From assembly GCA_024763405.1 (NCBI GenBank), contig JANTFQ010000050.1:1-11088 (forward strand): DNA of 11,088 bases. Reading direction: 5' to 3'. Shown here piece by piece: positions 8,057 through 11,088 of this stretch (positions are counted from its first letter, which is position 1; each line of letters starts with the position of its first letter). A model generated the notes under the pieces. That model did not search any database and was not told where the DNA came from. It saw only the letters and a program-made list of their open reading frames with translations. The translations under genes and the position numbers were made by a program. The stretch is from Calditrichaceae bacterium. GTDB lineage: Bacteria; Calditrichota; Calditrichia; Calditrichales; Calditrichaceae.

Positions 8057-8088
8057 TGGTTACCTCGAAAAGATTGAAAGAAGAAGTG

Positions 8089-8162
8089 TAGCGGCGCAGG
8101 GATTCGAACCCCGGACACTCGGATTATGATTCCGATGCTCTAACCAGCTGAGCTACGCCGCC
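8089..8162 (-). tRNA. tRNA-Met(CAU), elongator type
   Basis: The 74-nt cloverleaf folds fully on the minus strand: acceptor GGCGGCG/CGCCGCT with a G1:U72 wobble and A73, D-stem GCTC/GAGC, anticodon stem TCGGA/TCCGA enclosing ATCATAA (anticodon CAT), and T-arm with TTCGAAT. The acceptor, including the G1:U72 pair and GGCGG start, resembles Firmicute elongator tRNA-Met rather than tRNA-Ile2, so I call Met. Ile2 cannot be fully excluded from sequence alone, which matters given the adjacent tilS. The 3' CCA is not encoded (CAC follows A73). The gene starts two nt after the end of the preceding terminator tail. Confidence 0.85.
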
Positions 8163-8163
8163 A

Positions 8164-8192
8164 ATTAAAAACAGGCTAGTAAACTAGCCTGT
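8164..8192 (-). terminator. Intrinsic terminator between the two Met tRNA genes
   Basis: Reading the minus strand, ACAGGCTAG and CTAGCCTGT form a perfect nine-bp stem around the loop TTTA, followed at once by TTTTAATT. The U-tract exists only on the minus strand, matching the direction of the tRNA genes. It lies five bases after the initiator tRNA 3' end and just before the elongator tRNA, so it should reduce, but evidently not abolish, transcription into tRNA-Met and tilS. It could also help separate the two tRNA precursors during processing. Confidence 0.8.
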
Positions 8193-8194
8193 CA

Positions 8195-8271
<77 letters not shown>

Positions 8272-8290
8272 ATTCATAATTGAGTCGTTG

Positions 8291-8319
8291 AATATACGGC
8301 AATAAATTTGGGTTGTCAA
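8291..8319 (-). promoter_or_regulatory. Near-consensus sigma70 promoter for the tRNA-tilS unit
   Basis: On the minus strand a perfect -35 TTGACA (8314-8319) is followed after exactly 17 bases by TATATT (8291-8296), a five-of-six match to TATAAT. The predicted start lies about 12 nt before the mature initiator tRNA, a normal leader for a stable RNA. This is the clearest promoter in the window and probably serves both tRNAs and, through terminator read-through, tilS-hpt-ftsH. Confidence 0.85.
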
Positions 8320-8348
8320 CACAGAGAATCTATTTAGATTAAAAAAAA

Positions 8349-8562
8349 TCACCGCTGTCCTAAATAATCAGGACACCATATTGTGGATAAATGGTTGAGC
8401 CTAATCCCCCCCTTAGAAAAGGGGGCAAGGGGGTTGTAAAATCTGTATTATTCAATAATTTGCCAATTGAAAAAATACCCCCCTTAATCCCCCCTTAATA
8501 GGAGGGACACGCTATGATTGAATTAGTAAACAGTTTGTGTTCCTTATTTAGGACAGATGTGA
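8349..8562. mobile_element. MITE-like element A (214 bp, non-coding)
   Basis: The ends are inverted repeats. TCACCGCTGTCCTAAATAA (8349-8367) matches the reverse complement of 8544-8562 at 17 of 19 positions, and similarity continues inward with a two-base gap (GGACAC against GGAACAC). The element is flanked by A8 on the left (8341-8348) and A7 on the right (8563-8569), which could be a target duplication or simply A-tracts. Inside are complementary C-rich and G-rich runs (C7 near 8406-8412, GGGGGCAAGGGGG near 8421-8433, C6 runs near 8479-8500). No open frame of note and no transposase motif are present, so any movement would need an enzyme encoded elsewhere. Confidence 0.6.
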
Positions 8563-8680
8563 AAAAAAATATGATTATGTCCTTTGTTCAGCAAGAAAGA
8601 TTTCGCACCGCAATAAATCGCTATTCGGAATGACGTATTGGGCTATCGTTGTGAGAAGCAAACTGAGTAAATGATAGAGT
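8563..8680. other. Non-coding spacer between the two MITE-like elements
   Basis: I see no gene here. The segment around 8617-8650 (ATTCGGAATGACG and neighbours) resembles degenerate pieces of the same kind of dispersed intergenic repeat seen at 3940-4025 (compare GGAATGAC), suggesting repeated insertion and decay in this spacer. No promoter for lpxK or the tRNAs is expected here, because lpxK runs toward it and the tRNA promoter lies beyond element A. Confidence 0.4.
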
Positions 8681-8882
8681 TAATTAGTGTTTGTCTATAA
8701 GTTTGAGAATAATGAGAATTCTTATGAGAGGTTCTGTCGTTATAAATACCTCATCCCCAAACCCCTTTTTCTACAAGGCGAAGGGGAACTTTCTTTTCTC
8801 CCTCTCCTTTCAGGAGAGGCTGGCCTGCCCCGATACTTCGGAGGGTGAGGTTTTAGACTACTTTAAAGACAGACACTAATTA
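8681..8882. mobile_element. MITE-like element B (202 bp) overlapping the lpxK 3' end
   Basis: The left end TAATTAGTGTTTGTCTATAA (8681-8700) matches the reverse complement of 8863-8882 at 18 of 20 positions. If the outer TA is a target duplication, the element proper is ATTAGTG...CACTAAT (8683-8880), which would suit IS630/mariner-type insertion, although the TAATTA palindrome makes the boundary ambiguous. Inside are ACCTCATC (8748-8755) facing GGTGAGGT (8844-8851), a perfect hairpin CTCTCCT-TTC-AGGAGAG (8802-8818), and CCGA-TACT-TCGG (8830-8841). There is no transposase; a 62-codon open frame in it is fortuitous. The right end provides the lpxK stop codon. Confidence 0.65.
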
Positions 8883-9922
8883 GTATAGTTCACTTGCTCG
8901 TTCACTGTTCTAATTAGTTTTTCTTCATCATCAAACGAAAGACTCATCCGCACCGCCAATACAGGCAGCGGGAATTCATACAGTTTTAATGTCTGAATTT
9001 TACCCAAATCTTTTTCGGTACAGAGAAGCAGTTCACATTCGTATTTTTGTGCATCCATAAATAGTTTTTGTAAATTCTTCTCTGTAAATTCGTAATGATC
9101 GCTAAATCCTGAGAAGCACAGCACCCGCACTCCTGCATCTGTTAAAGCCTTTTCAAAATTTTGCGGATGGGCAATACCGGCAAAGGCCAATACTTTTTTA
9201 GATTGAAAATCGGACACTGTTCCAACTACCCTGTTTTCCAAATCCAATACTTCCTTTAATCGCGGACTGCTTTTAAAAAAGGGTTGTTTCTCCGGCTCAA
9301 ACAGCAGCTTCGTATTCGAATCCGTATTTGTAAAAACAATGATCTGCGCTCTTTTGTAATTGTATTTGAACTCACGCAGGCTTCCGGCGGGAATGGGAAA
9401 ATTGTTTCGCCAGGGCTCTCTGGCATTCACTAACAGAATATCCAGGTCCCGTTTAACCGCCCGGTGCTGGAAGGCATCGTCCAGAATAATCAGGTCGGCC
9501 TGAAATTTTTCAATTGCCAGTCGAACACCCTCGGCCCGTTTTTCGGAAACGATGACATAGCTTTCCGGTAAGGCCCTGGCAATCTGGAACGGCTCGTCCC
9601 CTGCCTGCAGGGCATCCATAAATATTTGGTTTTTAGCGGAAACGATTTGCAGGCCGCTGCTCTTGCGTCCGTACCCCCTGCTAACGATGGCAATTTTTTG
9701 ATATTTATCCGCCAGGTTTTTTGCTAAAAACAGGACAAACGGCGTCTTGCCGGTGCCGCCGACGGTTATGTTTCCCACCGAAATAATGGGCACATCAAAG
9801 GATGCGCTTTTAAAAATTCCCCAGTCGTACAACCAGTTACGGATTTGCAGAATTATACCGTAAAGCAGTCCGAACGGAATTAAAATCAATTGTGTTATTT
9901 TTAATATTTGTTTTTGCATCAT
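8876..9922 (-). CDS. lpxK: Tetraacyldisaccharide 4'-kinase LpxK (lipid A synthesis)
   Basis: LpxK phosphorylates the 4' position of the tetraacyldisaccharide 1-phosphate to give lipid IVA, at the cytoplasmic face of the inner membrane. The 348-residue protein opens with a hydrophobic helix (about 8-27) for membrane association. It carries the Walker A VGGTGKTP (54-61), SRGYGR (81-86), the LDDAFQHR block (147-154), PAGSLRE (178-184), FSDHYEFT (273-280) and TEKD (302-305), all expected for the family. Two adjacent ATG codons are possible starts (9922, 9919), and neither has a strong ribosome site. The gene lies 49 nt after the RhuM-family gene. Its last codon and TAG stop fall inside the terminal repeat of element B, so the natural C terminus may have been slightly altered. 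The catalytic region is unaffected. Confidence 0.96.
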   Translation of the reverse strand: MMQKQILKITQLILIPFGLLYGIILQIRNWLYDWGIFKSASFDVPIISVGNITVGGTGKTPFVLFLAKNLADKYQKIAIVSRGYGRKSSGLQIVSAKNQIFMDALQAGDEPFQIARALPESYVIVSEKRAEGVRLAIEKFQADLIILDDAFQHRAVKRDLDILLVNAREPWRNNFPIPAGSLREFKYNYKRAQIIVFTNTDSNTKLLFEPEKQPFFKSSPRLKEVLDLENRVVGTVSDFQSKKVLAFAGIAHPQNFEKALTDAGVRVLCFSGFSDHYEFTEKNLQKLFMDAQKYECELLLCTEKDLGKIQTLKLYEFPLPVLAVRMSLSFDDEEKLIRTVNEQVNYTN

Positions 9923-9971
9923 TGAGTAACGCGCTTATCTGAGATAAAATGAAAAATTATTTTCTCTGATT

Positions 9972-10991
9972 CTAAGAAGAGTTCTTTGTAGAATTATTTT
10001 CCTTGTTTTTCAAAAGCTTTTTTATTTCCCGGTCAAAATCAGATATGTATTTTTTATCTTCCGCTTTTCTATATTTTGTGTATTCACTTCTTGCTTTTTG
10101 TATCGCTTCTTCGTGGCTTACTTTACCAGCATTCACTAAAAGTTCTTTTTCACTTATTTTCAAAAACGCATCTAATTTTTGTATCCAATCCTGCATTTTC
10201 ATTAACCGGCCATTCGCAGCCTGTAGTTCGGCAAAATCAAGATACATTGACACGATTAAATTTAACTGTTTCAGCTCATCTTCAGAAAGATAATTTTTTG
10301 CAATCTCTGTATCACGGGTCGTTATATATTTGCCCTTAAAATTTGTAAGACCGAGAAACGGTTTTGTGGCATCAACCCTTTCATTTATCATTTCTGCTGC
10401 CGTTTTGCCGTGAATCGCAAAATGTATTTTATTTTGGACCGTGGCGAAAAATTCTTTCGTTAATTTATCATCATATTTGTAATCAATGCTGGTTGCATAA
10501 ATATCTGTAATTTTTTGATAAAAATTTCGCTCGCTGCTTCTGATATCACGGATTCTTTGAAGAAGCTCCTCAAAATATCGTGATCGCGCACCCTCCTGTT
10601 TCAGGCGATCGTCATCCATCGTAAAACCTTTTACGATGTACTCATGAATTCTTTTAGTTGCCCACTGGCGAAACTTCGTTCCCTGTTTGGATTTTACCCG
10701 GTATCCGACCGCGATAATGACATTGAGATTATAATAATTTGGCACTTTTTGCTGAAATTCGGAAATTCCGAATTTCTTTAAGGTTTGACTCTCTTCCAGC
10801 TCTTCTTCGGCATATATATTTTTAATATGCTCATTAATGGTTGACTTTGCCTTCCCATAAAGCGTCGCTATTTGTTCTTGTGTAAGCCAAACCGTTTCAT
10901 CTTTCAACTGCACCTGAAGCTTTGTAGAGCCATCCGGTGCGGTATAAATTATTATTTCCGGGTTCTGATTATGATATTTACTTTTATTCAT
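9972..10991 (-). CDS. RhuM-family protein (virulence RhuM-like, accessory gene)
   Basis: The 339-residue protein matches the RhuM family, named for a Salmonella pathogenicity-island gene and common in islands and prophages; its biochemical role is not established. The N-terminal part has the characteristic EIIIYTAPDGSTKLQVQL strand region (13-30), then DETVWLTQEQIATLYG and a likely helix-turn-helix continuing to about residue 60. NYYNLNVIIAVGYRVKSKQG (85-104) and the FRQWATKRIHEYIVKGF block follow, both strong family marks. The C-terminal half is helical and charged. No HPFxxGN motif is present, so this is not the RhuM-Fic/Doc fusion type. The gene is visibly more AT-rich than lpxK, tilS or ftsH, suggesting transfer. 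The ATG has GAGG only two bases upstream, closer than usual. Confidence 0.88.
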   Translation of the reverse strand: MNKSKYHNQNPEIIIYTAPDGSTKLQVQLKDETVWLTQEQIATLYGKAKSTINEHIKNIYAEEELEESQTLKKFGISEFQQKVPNYYNLNVIIAVGYRVKSKQGTKFRQWATKRIHEYIVKGFTMDDDRLKQEGARSRYFEELLQRIRDIRSSERNFYQKITDIYATSIDYKYDDKLTKEFFATVQNKIHFAIHGKTAAEMINERVDATKPFLGLTNFKGKYITTRDTEIAKNYLSEDELKQLNLIVSMYLDFAELQAANGRLMKMQDWIQKLDAFLKISEKELLVNAGKVSHEEAIQKARSEYTKYRKAEDKKYISDFDREIKKLLKNKENNSTKNSS

Positions 10992-10995
10992 TTCC

Positions 10996-11037
10996 TCAGA
11001 CTTTCTTTAACCGAAAGCGATTACTTTTTTTATTCAT
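10996..11037 (-). other. Possible 13-codon leader ORF before the RhuM-family gene
   Basis: An ATG at 11037 opens MNKKSNRFRLKKV and stops at TGA four bases before the RhuM start, in a different frame. Its start context GAAATGAATAAAA is a 13-base direct copy of the RhuM start context (11029-11041 and 10983-10995), so the leader could be a duplicated start region rather than a real gene. There is no Shine-Dalgarno site before it. Confidence 0.25.
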
Positions 11038-11088
11038 TTCAACAAAGTAACAAACGATACTTCCATTGCAGTTTTATTAAATAAGCTT

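Noticed and set aside
8089..8162. Reading this CAU tRNA as tRNA-Ile2, the TilS substrate
   Set aside because: The G1:U72 pair, GGCGG acceptor and overall resemblance to elongator tRNA-Met argue for Met, although adjacency to tilS made Ile2 tempting.
8691..8879. A 62-codon plus-strand open frame in the lpxK-tRNA spacer
   Set aside because: It is contained in the MITE-like element, starts in one terminal repeat and ends in the other, and encodes no plausible protein.
8349..8882. CRISPR-like or tandem-repeat array in the 604-base spacer
   Set aside because: The repeats are inverted pairs at element ends, not regularly spaced direct repeats with unique spacers, and no cas genes are present.
9935..9947. 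TTATCT-G-AGATAA palindrome upstream of lpxK as an operator
   Set aside because: Perfect but short and AT-rich in AT-rich surroundings, with no second copy or clear promoter nearby.

Overview
The window reads almost entirely on the minus strand. It looks like a chromosomal segment of a Gram-negative, LPS-making bacterium, because lpxK is present. The pairing tilS-hpt-ftsH with folP and cdaA fits something in or near the Fibrobacteres-Chlorobi-Bacteroidetes superphylum (for example Calditrichota or KSB1-like lineages). That placement is an inference from gene content and dispersed-repeat style, not a measurement. Base composition is moderate in the housekeeping genes and visibly more AT-rich in the rhuM-like gene at the right edge.

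Layout in the direction of transcription (right to left). A RhuM-family gene (10991-9972) is followed by lpxK (9922-8876). A 604-base stretch without protein genes comes next (8875-8272). It holds two MITE-like elements of about 200 bp with terminal inverted repeats, and at its far end a near-consensus sigma70 promoter. That promoter drives the initiator tRNA-Met gene (8271-8198). An intrinsic terminator (8192-8164) follows, then an elongator-type tRNA-Met(CAU) gene (8162-8089), then tilS (8056-6692), hpt (6695-6147) and ftsH (6130-4046), which are overlapping or closely spaced. A 316-base repeat-rich gap (4045-3730) separates these from a two-gene unit: a membrane-anchored TPR protein (3729-2179) overlapping an N-terminally extended dihydropteroate synthase, folP (2189-1074). 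After a 264-base spacer with promoter-like motifs comes the diadenylate cyclase cdaA (809-6).

Functionally the middle block is translation and nucleotide housekeeping: initiator and elongator Met-tRNA, tRNA-Ile2 lysidine synthesis, purine salvage and membrane proteolysis. The left block is folate synthesis plus c-di-AMP signalling. The right block is lipid A phosphorylation and a probable mobile or accessory gene. I see no CRISPR array, classical insertion-sequence transposase, rRNA, phage block or recognisable new multi-gene system. The observations most worth following are the promoter-tRNA-terminator-tRNA-tilS arrangement, the MITE-like element that supplies the lpxK stop codon, the second MITE-like element, the unassigned TPR protein with its A9 overlap into folP, and the roughly 110-residue extension of FolP.
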